DNA of 6,356 nucleotides from JAUIEH01 sp964483375 (GCA_964483375.1 CAZABJ010000088.1:1-6356); one strand, 5' to 3'. Positions 1-6,292 are shown, counted from the stretch's first letter. Translations and numbers: made by a program. The notes: generated by a model not told the origin, from the sequence alone.

Positions 1-616
1 CGACATAGACGCAGTAGAGCTTCTGGCTCTCGTCGTCCCCGTCATTGAGCGGTTTTTGGTTCAGCATCGTGTCGACGCAGACGGCGGTCTTGCCGGTTTG
101 GCGGTCGCCGATCACCAGTTCGCGTTGACCGCGACCGACGGGGATCATGGCGTCGATGGCCTTGATGCCGGTGGACATCGGCTCATGCACGGATTTGCGC
201 GGGATGATGCCCGGCGCTTTAACGTCCGCGCGGCGACGCTCAGCGACGTCGGTGAGCGGGCCTTTGCCGTCGATCGGTTCGCCCAGCGGGTTGACCACGC
301 GGCCCAGTAGGCCCTTGCCGACCGGAACGTCGACGATCTCGCCAAGGCGCTTGACCGTGTCGCCTTCCTTGATGCCGCGGTCGTCGCCGAAAATCACGAC
401 GCCGACATTGTCGCGCTCAAGGTTCAGCGCCATGCCCTTCACGCCGCCGGGAAACTCCACCATCTCGCCGGCTCGAACGCTGTCGAGACCGTAGATCCGC
501 GCGATGCCGTCGCCCACGGACAACACCCGGCCGACATCGGCCACCTGGGCGGCGTCTCCGAAATTGGCGATTTGCTCTTTGAGAATCGCGGAGATCTCCG
601 CGGCGCCGACTTGCAT
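1..616 (-). CDS. atpA: F1F0 ATP synthase subunit alpha, N-terminal part (runs off the left edge)
   Basis: This encodes the non-catalytic nucleotide-binding alpha subunit of F1, which alternates with beta in the alpha3beta3 head on the cytoplasmic face of the membrane. About 205 residues are visible out of the roughly 510 usual for the family. It starts MQVGAAEISAILKEQI, the delta-contacting N-terminal helix. The beta-barrel domain follows (VADVGRVLSVGDGIARIYGL, about residues 26-44; GEMVEFPGG, 50-58). The nucleotide-binding domain then begins, with the P-loop GDRQTGKT at 170-177. The reading frame is open to the window edge, so the gene is cut by the window and is not broken. The ATG lies 3 bp after the atpH stop codon. 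A strong ribosome binding site, AAGGGGG (minus strand, positions 631-625), lies 8 nt before it inside the end of atpH, which fixes this start and suggests tight co-translation. Identification is from clear family sequence signatures. Confidence 0.97.
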   Translation of the reverse strand, partial: MQVGAAEISAILKEQIANFGDAAQVADVGRVLSVGDGIARIYGLDSVRAGEMVEFPGGVKGMALNLERDNVGVVIFGDDRGIKEGDTVKRLGEIVDVPVGKGLLGRVVNPLGEPIDGKGPLTDVAERRRADVKAPGIIPRKSVHEPMSTGIKAIDAMIPVGRGQRELVIGDRQTGKTAVCVDTMLNQKPLNDGDDESQKLYCVYV

Positions 617-619
617 CGT

Positions 620-1174
620 CTACGCCCCCTTCATGGCTGACTTAAGACCCTCGAGCTTGGTTTTGAGCGAGGAGTCGAACATTTTCGAACCGATTTTAAC
701 GACCAGGCCGCCCAAGAGATCCGGGCGAACTTCGTGACGCAGCTCGACCTCTTGGCCGTGCGCCCGCTTGAGCGCTTGGCGCAGCTCGTCAAGCTGGGCT
801 TCGCTGAGCGGGGTCGGCGAGGCCACCTCGGCCACCGCCACCCCGCGATGCGCCGCGATTTTGTCTTCGAGCGCGGCGATGATGCCAGGGATGTCGTGAG
901 ACCGCCCGTTGCTCGCCACCACCCCTAGAAAGCGCCGGGTGAGGTCGCGCAGCCCCGCGCGCTCGGCCACCGCCAGCAACGCCGCCTGCTTGTCTTCGCG
1001 CGAAAACGCCGGATTCGCGATGAGACCCCGAAGATCCTCGCTTCCCGCCAGCAACGCTTTCAACGCCGCAGCGTCCTCGGCGGCGACATCAATCGCGCCG
1101 GCGTCCCGCGCCAAATCGAACAACGCAGACGCATAGCGCAGCGCCGCCTCAGCATTCGCCTGACCGCCAGCCAA
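620..1174 (-). CDS. atpH: F1F0 ATP synthase subunit delta (OSCP homologue)
   Basis: The delta subunit sits on top of the F1 head and ties it to the peripheral b-subunit stalk, acting as part of the stator. The 184-residue length is normal. The N-terminal helical domain carries the family's YASALFDLA motif (residues 14-22). The C-terminal domain ends in PDLLGGLVVKIGSKMFDSSL (151-170) followed by KTKLEGLKSAMKG, the typical alphaproteobacterial delta signature. The start is TTG at 1174-1172. The frame is closed upstream by a stop at 1225-1223, and no ATG or GTG lies between that stop and the TTG, so TTG is the best choice. A GGACGG stretch lies about 8-13 nt before it as a moderate ribosome binding site. 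It is the first gene of the ATP synthase operon here and is followed by atpA after 3 bp. The family is certain; the exact start is less so. Confidence 0.95.
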   Translation of the reverse strand: MAGGQANAEAALRYASALFDLARDAGAIDVAAEDAAALKALLAGSEDLRGLIANPAFSREDKQAALLAVAERAGLRDLTRRFLGVVASNGRSHDIPGIIAALEDKIAAHRGVAVAEVASPTPLSEAQLDELRQALKRAHGQEVELRHEVRPDLLGGLVVKIGSKMFDSSLKTKLEGLKSAMKGA

Positions 1175-1395
1175 TGAACCCGTCCGTCCAGGAAGCGCCC
1201 CGAAAAGGGCAAAACATTGATTTTAGGAGCGAATTCGGCAGGCAAAGCCCTGGGCGACGCCGCCGAACCGCAAGCGGCGGTCTGATAGCATTGGCCGCCG
1301 CGGACCACAAGCGCATGCGGCGATTAGGCTTGCCGCAGCTTGGCCGCGACGCCTCGCGGGCGGCCGCAGCACCGAAGCGTCGACCCGCCGAACGC
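1175..1395. other. priA-atpH intergenic spacer (221 bp)
   Basis: This gap contains no convincing gene; the short frames across it are not conserved-looking and overlap real genes. It holds the candidate atpH promoter. Some 31 nt after the priA stop there is a GC-rich inverted repeat, GGCCGC / GCGGCC (1342-1347 and 1360-1365, 12-nt loop). It has no following T-run on the minus strand, so it is not a canonical terminator, though it could slow readthrough from priA. An 8-bp direct repeat GCCGCAGC (1332-1339 and 1363-1370) is also present and may be chance at this GC content. Confidence 0.5.
1282..1310 (-). promoter_or_regulatory. Putative sigma-70-type promoter for atpHA
   Basis: On the minus strand TTGTGG (1310-1305) and TATCAG (1287-1282) are separated by exactly 17 bp, close to the housekeeping-sigma pattern. 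Transcription would start near 1275 and give a leader of roughly 100 nt before the TTG start of atpH. The position, in the only sizeable gap upstream of the ATP synthase genes and downstream of priA, fits an operon promoter. This is pattern matching only. A CCGCCG/CGGCGG inverted repeat at about 1261-1281 lies just downstream and would sit in the early leader. Confidence 0.45.
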
Positions 1396-3633
1396 TTACA
1401 AGAAGGAATAGGGATCGATGTCGATATGCACGCGCACGGCGTTTGGCGGGCGCATGCGGTCGCGCCAGGCGGCCATAAAGGCCGAGAGATCGACCGGAGC
1501 GTCGGCGCGCACCAAGAACCGGCGCCGGAAGCGGCCGCGCACGACCGCGATCGGCGCCTCGGCGGGCCCCATCACGTCCACGCCCGCCGCTGTCGGAGCC
1601 GCCGCCGCAATCTCCGCCGCCGACCGGTCCAAAACCGCCTCGTCAGGCCCGGAGACCACGACTGCGGCGAGGCGGCCATAGGGCGGCAGCCCCAAATCCC
1701 GCCTGCCCTCGATTTCCGCGTCTAGAAACGCTTCGCGGTCCCCCGCCACCAGCGCGGCGATCGCTTCGTGGTCTGGCATGCAAGTCTGCAAAAGCGCGCG
1801 ACCCGGCTTATCCGCTCGCCCCGCCCGCCCGGCGACTTGGACGAGGGTTTGATAGGTTCGTTCGCCCGCGCGCAGGTCTCCGCCCTTCAGGCCCAAATCC
1901 GCATCCACCACGCCCACCAGAGTCAGCAGCGGAAAGTTATGGCCCTTCGCGACGATTTGGGTCCCGACCAATAGATCGATGGCGCCGGCCGCCATCGCGT
2001 CGACTTTCTCCCGCACCGCCTTCGCATCATGGGCGGTGTCTGACGAAAACACGTCGACCCGGGCGTGGGGGAAAACCGCCCTCGCCTCCTCCTCCAACCG
2101 TTCCACCCCCGGCCCCACCGCGTGAAGAGAGTCCTCCGCGTCGCAGTTCGGGCAGCGCTCGGGTTTGGGGATGGAAAAGCCGGTGCGGTGACACACAAGC
2201 CGGCCCGTATAGCGGTGTTCCACCAACCAGCTGTCGGTGTCCGGCGCTTTCATCTTTTCCCCGCACGCGCGGCAGATCACCAGCGGCGCATAGCCCCGTC
2301 GGTTGAGGAACAACAGCGCCTGCTCCCCCCGCGCCAGGGTCTCGGCCACGGCATGCTGCAAGGGCGGGGAAATCCAGCGGTCCTTCGCGGGCCGGTGCAC
2401 GCGCAGGTCGATGGCGTCGACCTCCGGCAGTGTCGAAACGCCGGGGCGGCCGGGCAGCGAAACGATGGCGTACCGGCCCCGCCGCGCATTGACCAAACTC
2501 TCGATGGAGGGCGTCGCGGAGGCGAGCACGACCGCGGCTTCTCCAAGCTTGGCGCGCACGACGGCCATGTCGCGCGCCTGGTAGATGACGCCCTCTTCCT
2601 GCTTGAACGACCCGTCATGTTCCTCGTCCACGACAATAAGCCGCAGATGCGGGAAGGGCAGGAACAACGCGGAGCGCGCGCCAACCACGATGCGGGCGCG
2701 GCCTTCCGCCACCGCCCGCCAGGCGCGCCGACGCTCAGCGTCAGGGATGTTGGCGTGCCATTCCACCGGACGGGCGCCGAAACGGGCTTCGAAACGCTGC
2801 AACACCGCTTGGGTGAGCGCGATTTCCGGCAACAAGACGAGAACCTGCGCGCTGGGGTCCCCGCCCAAAGCCTCGGCGATGGCCTCGAAATACACTTCGG
2901 TTTTGCCTGAACCGGTCACCCCGTCGATCAACGCCGGCCGAAATCCGCCCGCGCGCACCAACGCCGTGAGGTCCGCGGCGGCCTCGGCCTGAACCGCGGT
3001 GAGCGCCAACCCTGCGGCGAACGGATCAGGGTCAGGATAGGCGCGCTCAGCCCGGCGGCGCGACGCGGTCACCGCCCCCGCCTCCGCCAGGCCCTTGACC
3101 ACCGACGCCGTGCAGCCCGCTTGCTCCGCCACCGCTTTGGCCGTCATCGGCCCAGCGGCGAGAGCTTCGAGCGCTTTGGCGCGCGCCGGGGTTAGGCGCG
3201 GCGGCGTTTCGCCGGTCAGGACGTAGACGGTCTCCTCGGGCGGCGGTTTCCAAACGCTTGAGCCTCGAAGCGCCATCCGCAAAACCAATCCGGGCGGATG
3301 GCAGGTGTAGCGCGCCACCCAGTCGACGAAAGCGCGCGTGACCGGCGGCAAAGGCGGGGCAGGCAAGCGCGCCTCGACCGTTTTCAGCTCGCGCGCGCCG
3401 TCCCAGTCCTCCACGCCCCATACGACCCCGCGCGCCACCCGACCCGGCAGCGGCGCGGCGACGTGATCGCCGGGACGCAGGTCCACGTCAGCCGGGGCGA
3501 AATAGTCGAATGGCTCGGGCAAGGGCAGCGGAAACAACACCTTCGCAACGCGCGGCGGGGGCGCATTGGGATCTGCGAACAGGTCCGAGGGGGCGAGCGA
3601 AGTCTCCAAGGGAATTGAACAAGCCACGAACAA
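1396..3633 (-). CDS. priA: Primosomal protein N', replication restart helicase PriA
   Basis: PriA is a 3'-to-5' superfamily 2 DNA helicase that recognises stalled or collapsed forks and D-loops and starts primosome assembly to reload DnaB. At 745 residues it matches the usual 700-750. In order it shows the N-terminal 3'-DNA-binding domain (about 28-125, VLFPLPLPEPFDYFAP), a winged-helix region (about 145-195), helicase lobe 1 with Walker A GVTGSGKTE (238-246), DEEH (336-339) and SATPS (372-376), a cysteine region (454-497), lobe 2 motifs GTQIVAKGHNFP (557-568) and QVAGRAGR (599-606), and the C-terminal domain ending IDIDPYSFL. The cysteine region is unusual: CRAC (454-457) and CPNC (494-497) remain, but the second pair is replaced by APDT (463-466) and the third is reduced to C481 alone. 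The start is uncertain. TTG at 3633-3631 is the longest option, GTG at codon 3 is an alternative, and neither has a clear ribosome binding site. Recognisable homology begins near residue 28. It is transcribed toward atpH and divergently from xerC. Confidence 0.97.
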   Translation of the reverse strand: MFVACSIPLETSLAPSDLFADPNAPPPRVAKVLFPLPLPEPFDYFAPADVDLRPGDHVAAPLPGRVARGVVWGVEDWDGARELKTVEARLPAPPLPPVTRAFVDWVARYTCHPPGLVLRMALRGSSVWKPPPEETVYVLTGETPPRLTPARAKALEALAAGPMTAKAVAEQAGCTASVVKGLAEAGAVTASRRRAERAYPDPDPFAAGLALTAVQAEAAADLTALVRAGGFRPALIDGVTGSGKTEVYFEAIAEALGGDPSAQVLVLLPEIALTQAVLQRFEARFGARPVEWHANIPDAERRRAWRAVAEGRARIVVGARSALFLPFPHLRLIVVDEEHDGSFKQEEGVIYQARDMAVVRAKLGEAAVVLASATPSIESLVNARRGRYAIVSLPGRPGVSTLPEVDAIDLRVHRPAKDRWISPPLQHAVAETLARGEQALLFLNRRGYAPLVICRACGEKMKAPDTDSWLVEHRYTGRLVCHRTGFSIPKPERCPNCDAEDSLHAVGPGVERLEEEARAVFPHARVDVFSSDTAHDAKAVREKVDAMAAGAIDLLVGTQIVAKGHNFPLLTLVGVVDADLGLKGGDLRAGERTYQTLVQVAGRAGRADKPGRALLQTCMPDHEAIAALVAGDREAFLDAEIEGRRDLGLPPYGRLAAVVVSGPDEAVLDRSAAEIAAAAPTAAGVDVMGPAEAPIAVVRGRFRRRFLVRADAPVDLSAFMAAWRDRMRPPNAVRVHIDIDPYSFL

Positions 3634-3739
3634 GAGTTGGTCGAAGACGGAAATATGCCGCGCTTCGGCGGGGAACGCGACCCCGTGCGGCGCCGCGGCG
3701 TCAATCGAGCGTTAACCGTCGCACCCAGACCGTCGCAGG
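3634..3739. promoter_or_regulatory. Divergent priA-xerC intergenic region
   Basis: These 106 bp separate two divergently transcribed genes and should contain promoters for both. I see no complete -35/-10 pair that I would defend. TTGACG (minus strand, 3704-3699) resembles a -35 for priA but has no good -10 at the right distance. A palindromic GTTAAC lies at 3711-3716. A perfect 9-bp direct repeat sits next to the xerC start and is listed separately. Confidence 0.4.
3715..3737 (+). repeat. Perfect 9-bp direct repeat before xerC
   Basis: ACCGTCGCA occurs at 3715-3723 and again at 3729-3737, separated by CCCAG (14-bp period). The second copy ends 2 bp before the ATG of xerC. The repeat occupies the place of the ribosome binding site, and no clear Shine-Dalgarno is present. 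It could be a protein-binding site or a small duplication; the function is unknown. Confidence 0.6.
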
Positions 3740-4684
3740 ATGACGGACCCTGCTCTCCCCGCCTCGGAAGCCTTAGCGGCGTTTCTCGACCATCTGCGCG
3801 GGGAACGTCGGGCGAGCCCGCGCACGGTCGAAGCGTACGCCCGCGACGTTTCTGCGTTTCTGGGCTTTCTCGCCGAGCACGCCGGGGAAGAACCGACCCT
3901 TTCGGCGCTTTCCGCCCTGGAGGCCCGGGACCTGCGCGCTTACTTGGCGCATCGCCGCAGGGATGATGCGCCGCTGAGCCCGCGGTCCTTGGCGCGCGCG
4001 CTCGCCGCCATTCGCTCGTTCTTCCGTTACCTTGCGCGTCGCTACGGTTTGAAGAACGACGACATCGCCCTGGTCCGCGGGCCGAAGGCGCCCCGGACCG
4101 CGCCGCGACCGGTGGACGAGACCGCCGCGCGCGCCTTGTTGGATCTCGCTGATGAGGAAGGGCGCGAACCCTGGGTCGGCGCGCGCGACGCCGCCGTGCT
4201 GGCCCTTCTCTATGGCGCGGGCCTGCGTATCAGCGAGGCCTTGGCCCTCACCGGGGGGGATGCGCCGCTTGGCGAGGCCGCTCGCATCCAGGGAAAGGGC
4301 GGCAAGACGCGCATCGCCCCCATTCTCCCCGCGGTGCATGAGGCGGTCGAGGCCTACCGCGGCCAATGCCCGTTCGCCCTCATCGACGAAGCTCCTTTGT
4401 TTCGCGGCTTCCGCGGCGGACCATTGGGCGCGCGCGCGGTGCAAAAGACGGTGGCGAAACTGCGCGGCTTTCTCGGACTGCCTGAAAGCGCCACGCCTCA
4501 TGCGCTCCGGCACGCCTTCGCCACGCATCTTTTGGCGGGCGGCGCGGATTTACGGTCGATCCAAGAATTGCTGGGGCATGCGGATCTGTCGACCACGCAG
4601 ATTTACGCCGAAGTCGATCTTGAGTCCCTGCGCGAGACTTATGAGCGCGCTCACCCTCGGGCACGCATTTTGAACGAATCATGA
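3740..4684 (+). CDS. xerC: Tyrosine recombinase XerC
   Basis: XerC acts with XerD at the chromosomal dif site to resolve chromosome dimers before cell division. The 314-residue length is normal. The N-terminal SAM-like core-binding domain spans about 8-105 (FLDHLRGERRASPRTVEAY, then SPRSLARALAAIRSFFRYL), and the catalytic domain about 120-305. All catalytic residues are visible: R163 in GLRISEAL, K186 in QGKGGKTR, H254 and R257 in TPHALRHAFATHLL, H280 in LLGH, and the nucleophile Y289 in STTQIY. The XerC-type ending YERAHPRA, and the identity as a chromosomal gene next to priA, favour XerC over XerD or a phage integrase. The ATG at 3740 gives the expected N-terminus, but only AGG directly touching it resembles a ribosome binding site, so initiation may be weak. 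It is divergent from priA. Its stop overlaps an ATGA at 4681-4684, 61 bp before the preferred start of the next gene, so the two are probably co-transcribed. Confidence 0.95.
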   Translation: MTDPALPASEALAAFLDHLRGERRASPRTVEAYARDVSAFLGFLAEHAGEEPTLSALSALEARDLRAYLAHRRRDDAPLSPRSLARALAAIRSFFRYLARRYGLKNDDIALVRGPKAPRTAPRPVDETAARALLDLADEEGREPWVGARDAAVLALLYGAGLRISEALALTGGDAPLGEAARIQGKGGKTRIAPILPAVHEAVEAYRGQCPFALIDEAPLFRGFRGGPLGARAVQKTVAKLRGFLGLPESATPHALRHAFATHLLAGGADLRSIQELLGHADLSTTQIYAEVDLESLRETYERAHPRARILNES

Positions 4685-4701
4685 GAGAAGCTTACGGGTG
4701 A
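4681..4701 (+). other. Six-codon mini-ORF linking xerC to the next gene
   Basis: The ATG at 4681 overlaps the xerC stop (ATGA) and reads M-R-E-A-Y-G before a TGA at 4699-4701. That TGA overlaps a GTG at 4698-4700, the alternative start of the next gene. This arrangement would allow stop-restart translational coupling. It is short enough to be coincidence, and no evidence of translation is available. Confidence 0.2.
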
Positions 4702-4731
4702 AGAGTCCCGCAAGACTCGCGGGCCACACAC

Positions 4732-4736
4732 GGGAG
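4732..4736 (+). promoter_or_regulatory. Ribosome binding site deciding the start of the phospholipase-like gene
   Basis: GGGAG lies 9 nt before the ATG at 4746, a good Shine-Dalgarno at normal spacing. It supports that ATG over the in-frame GTG at 4698, which would add 16 residues (MKSPARLAGHTRESRR) that look like translated leader. The site partly overlaps a GANTC motif (4736-4740). It can also pair with TCCCG at 4706-4710. Confidence 0.6.
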
Positions 4737-4745
4737 AGTCGGCGA

Positions 4746-6287
4746 ATGTCGCTTGCGTTGACCATCGTATTCGCGAGCCGTGCTCGCTCGACTCATCACA
4801 AATTGGCGCTCGACGCGCTGCGTCATCTGCAGAACGACCGCGCCAGCGCCTGGCGCAATCTCTTCATCGCGCACCACAAAGCCTATTTGGAAGGCGCCAA
4901 AGCGCCCGACACGGTCATCAAAGACTTCCGCAACCATGTTCTGCATGTGGGCGACAACTATTGGGGCGGGGCCCCCGCGGCCGCGCGGGAATGGGCGACG
5001 CGCGCGGTCGAGGCCTTTCAGGCCGAAGACTGGCGAGTGGGCGTCTACGCCGCGGGCGTGATGAGCCATTACTACGTGGATCCCATCCAGCCGTTCCACA
5101 CCGCCCAAAGCGAGGCCGAGGGCGCGCTCCACCGCTCGGTGGAGTGGAGCTTCAACAAAGCCTATGGCGAGATGAAGGGGATCCTTGAGCACGAACTCGC
5201 CGGCTACCCGGCGGTCGACGCGCCCGACGCCCCCGATTGGCTCGAACGCATGGTCCGCGCGGGAGCGGAAGAATCCCATCCGCACTACGACACGGTCATC
5301 GATCACTACGACCTTGAAGCCGGGCGCAAAAAGCCGGTCGAAGGGTTGGACCAGGAACTCAAGGACCGGATCGCGCGATTGATCGGCTACGCCATTGCGG
5401 GCCTCGCCGCGGTGTTGGACAAACTCGTCTCGGAAGCCGGCGTCGAGCCGCCCCAGGTCGACCCGGCCCCCGCCGCGATCGCAGCCGCGTTGGACACCCC
5501 GCGCCAATATGTTCTGCGCGCGGTCGGAAACGCGGTCGAGCGCGCCAAAATCGCCGCCGTCTACAAAGAATATGAGGACCGCGGCAAAGTCATCGACAAG
5601 CTGAGCGAGGACGACAAAATCGTGCGGCGTCTGCACGCTGAAGAAGTGCTGGGCGTCTCTGAAGCGGAACTGAATGCGCAGCCGGCGCGCAAACCGGGCG
5701 CCCTGCATGGGGTGGGCGCGGCGCCGCGCAAACGCGACCCCATCACGGGTGCGATGACCATCGGCCGTGCGCGGCTCGACCCCACCTTCCCGCGCTTCCG
5801 CGAAGACGCCGAGCGCAAACCCAGACGCGCCGCCGGCGACGCCTCCACCCCGCGCTTCTATTTGAGCCTCGCCTCCCCCGTCGTGGATGCGCCCTCCATC
5901 GGTCCGAAAACCGCCGAGCGCTTGGCGGCCGTCGCCATCCGGACCGTATCCGACCTTCTCAACGCCGACGCCGCCCAAGCGGCCGAGCGTTTGGAGGCGC
6001 GCCACATCACCGCGAAGTTGATTGTCGAGTGGCAGGACCAGGCGCGGCTCGTGGCGCGCGTGCCCGGTCTGCGCGGGCATGACGCGCAAATCCTCACCGC
6101 CTGCGGGGTGACCAGCTCCGAAGCGTTGGCCGTGGCGGATTTGGACCAACTGGCCGAGCTGACGACGCACTTCGTCGAAACCCCGCAAGGCAAACGCATC
6201 CTACGCTCCAGCACGGCCCCCGATCGCGACGAAATCACCGGCTGGATCGAAGCCGCCCAAGACGCCCGCGTCCTGTCCGCCGCTTAA
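4746..6287 (+). CDS. Zinc-dependent phospholipase C-like protein with C-terminal DUF4332 helix-hairpin-helix domain
   Basis: This is a 513-residue protein of unknown function with two recognisable parts. Residues about 14-135 match the zinc-dependent phospholipase C / S1-P1 nuclease fold: STHHKLALDAL (H17/H18), APD (D55), NHVLHVGDNYWGG (H64/H67), then SHYYVDPIQPFH (H108, D112, H118) and HRSVE (H129, E133). The HxxxD, D-to-H spacing and HxxxE patterns mirror the Bacillus cereus phospholipase C ligands H118/D122/H128/H142/E146. The final glutamate resembles phospholipase C more than P1 nuclease, which has aspartate. Residues about 135-310 are charged and probably helical, and 311-370 form a basic, proline-containing linker. 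Residues about 377-505 resemble DUF4332, with two helix-hairpin-helix motifs (DAPSIGPKTAERLA, 381-394; RVPGLRGHDAQIL, 438-450). There is no convincing signal peptide or membrane span, so it is probably cytoplasmic. The start is chosen by GGGAG at 4732-4736; GTG at 4698 is the alternative. The substrate could be a lipid, nucleic acid or another phosphoester, and cannot be inferred. Confidence 0.8.
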   Translation: MSLALTIVFASRARSTHHKLALDALRHLQNDRASAWRNLFIAHHKAYLEGAKAPDTVIKDFRNHVLHVGDNYWGGAPAAAREWATRAVEAFQAEDWRVGVYAAGVMSHYYVDPIQPFHTAQSEAEGALHRSVEWSFNKAYGEMKGILEHELAGYPAVDAPDAPDWLERMVRAGAEESHPHYDTVIDHYDLEAGRKKPVEGLDQELKDRIARLIGYAIAGLAAVLDKLVSEAGVEPPQVDPAPAAIAAALDTPRQYVLRAVGNAVERAKIAAVYKEYEDRGKVIDKLSEDDKIVRRLHAEEVLGVSEAELNAQPARKPGALHGVGAAPRKRDPITGAMTIGRARLDPTFPRFREDAERKPRRAAGDASTPRFYLSLASPVVDAPSIGPKTAERLAAVAIRTVSDLLNADAAQAAERLEARHITAKLIVEWQDQARLVARVPGLRGHDAQILTACGVTSSEALAVADLDQLAELTTHFVETPQGKRILRSSTAPDRDEITGWIEAAQDARVLSAA

Positions 6288-6292
6288 GGCGG

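Larger units (their letters stand above)
4622..4794. promoter_or_regulatory. Cluster of six GANTC (CcrM-type methylation) sites
   Basis: GANTC occurs at 4622-4626, 4676-4680, 4703-4707, 4714-4718, 4736-4740 and 4790-4794. By eye I found only six others in the whole remaining window. GANTC is the target of the cell-cycle methylase CcrM in many Alphaproteobacteria, and sites near promoters can couple transcription to replication. The cluster straddles the xerC end and the start of the phospholipase-like gene, three of them within 38 bp of its leader. The sites are directly visible; the regulatory role is inferred. Confidence 0.45.

Noticed and set aside
56..494. Plus-strand open frames opposite atpA
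   Set aside because: They are antisense to a clearly identified ATP synthase alpha gene with an intact P-loop and have no family resemblance.
1342..1365. Intrinsic terminator for priA
   Set aside because: The GGCCGC/GCGGCC stem has a 12-nt loop and no T-tract on the minus strand, so it is mentioned only as part of the spacer description.
1174..1725. A 183-codon plus-strand frame crossing the atpH-priA spacer into priA
   Set aside because: More than half of it is antisense to the end of priA. The part in the spacer has no ribosome binding site and shows R/G/A-rich low-complexity sequence.
2065..2910. A 281-codon plus-strand open frame inside priA
   Set aside because: It lies fully antisense to the helicase core of priA, whose motifs are all intact. 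It has a low-complexity R/H/P/G-rich composition typical of antisense frames.
3773..4528. A 251-codon minus-strand open frame opposite xerC
   Set aside because: It is antisense to the catalytic domain of xerC, has no recognisable motif, and its composition reflects the reversed coding strand.
3740..4684. Mobile-element integrase as an alternative identity for the tyrosine recombinase
   Set aside because: The gene has XerC-type sequence throughout, normal codon use, a housekeeping neighbour (priA) and no att-like repeats, tRNA gene or phage genes nearby.
4692..6188. A 498-codon open frame on the minus strand opposite the phospholipase-like gene
   Set aside because: Its composition (rich in G, R, V, D, F with runs such as VDRRVAGEF) is what the reverse complement of a GC-rich gene gives, and it matches no family I know. 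The plus-strand frame has clear zinc-ligand motifs, helix-hairpin-helix motifs and a ribosome binding site.
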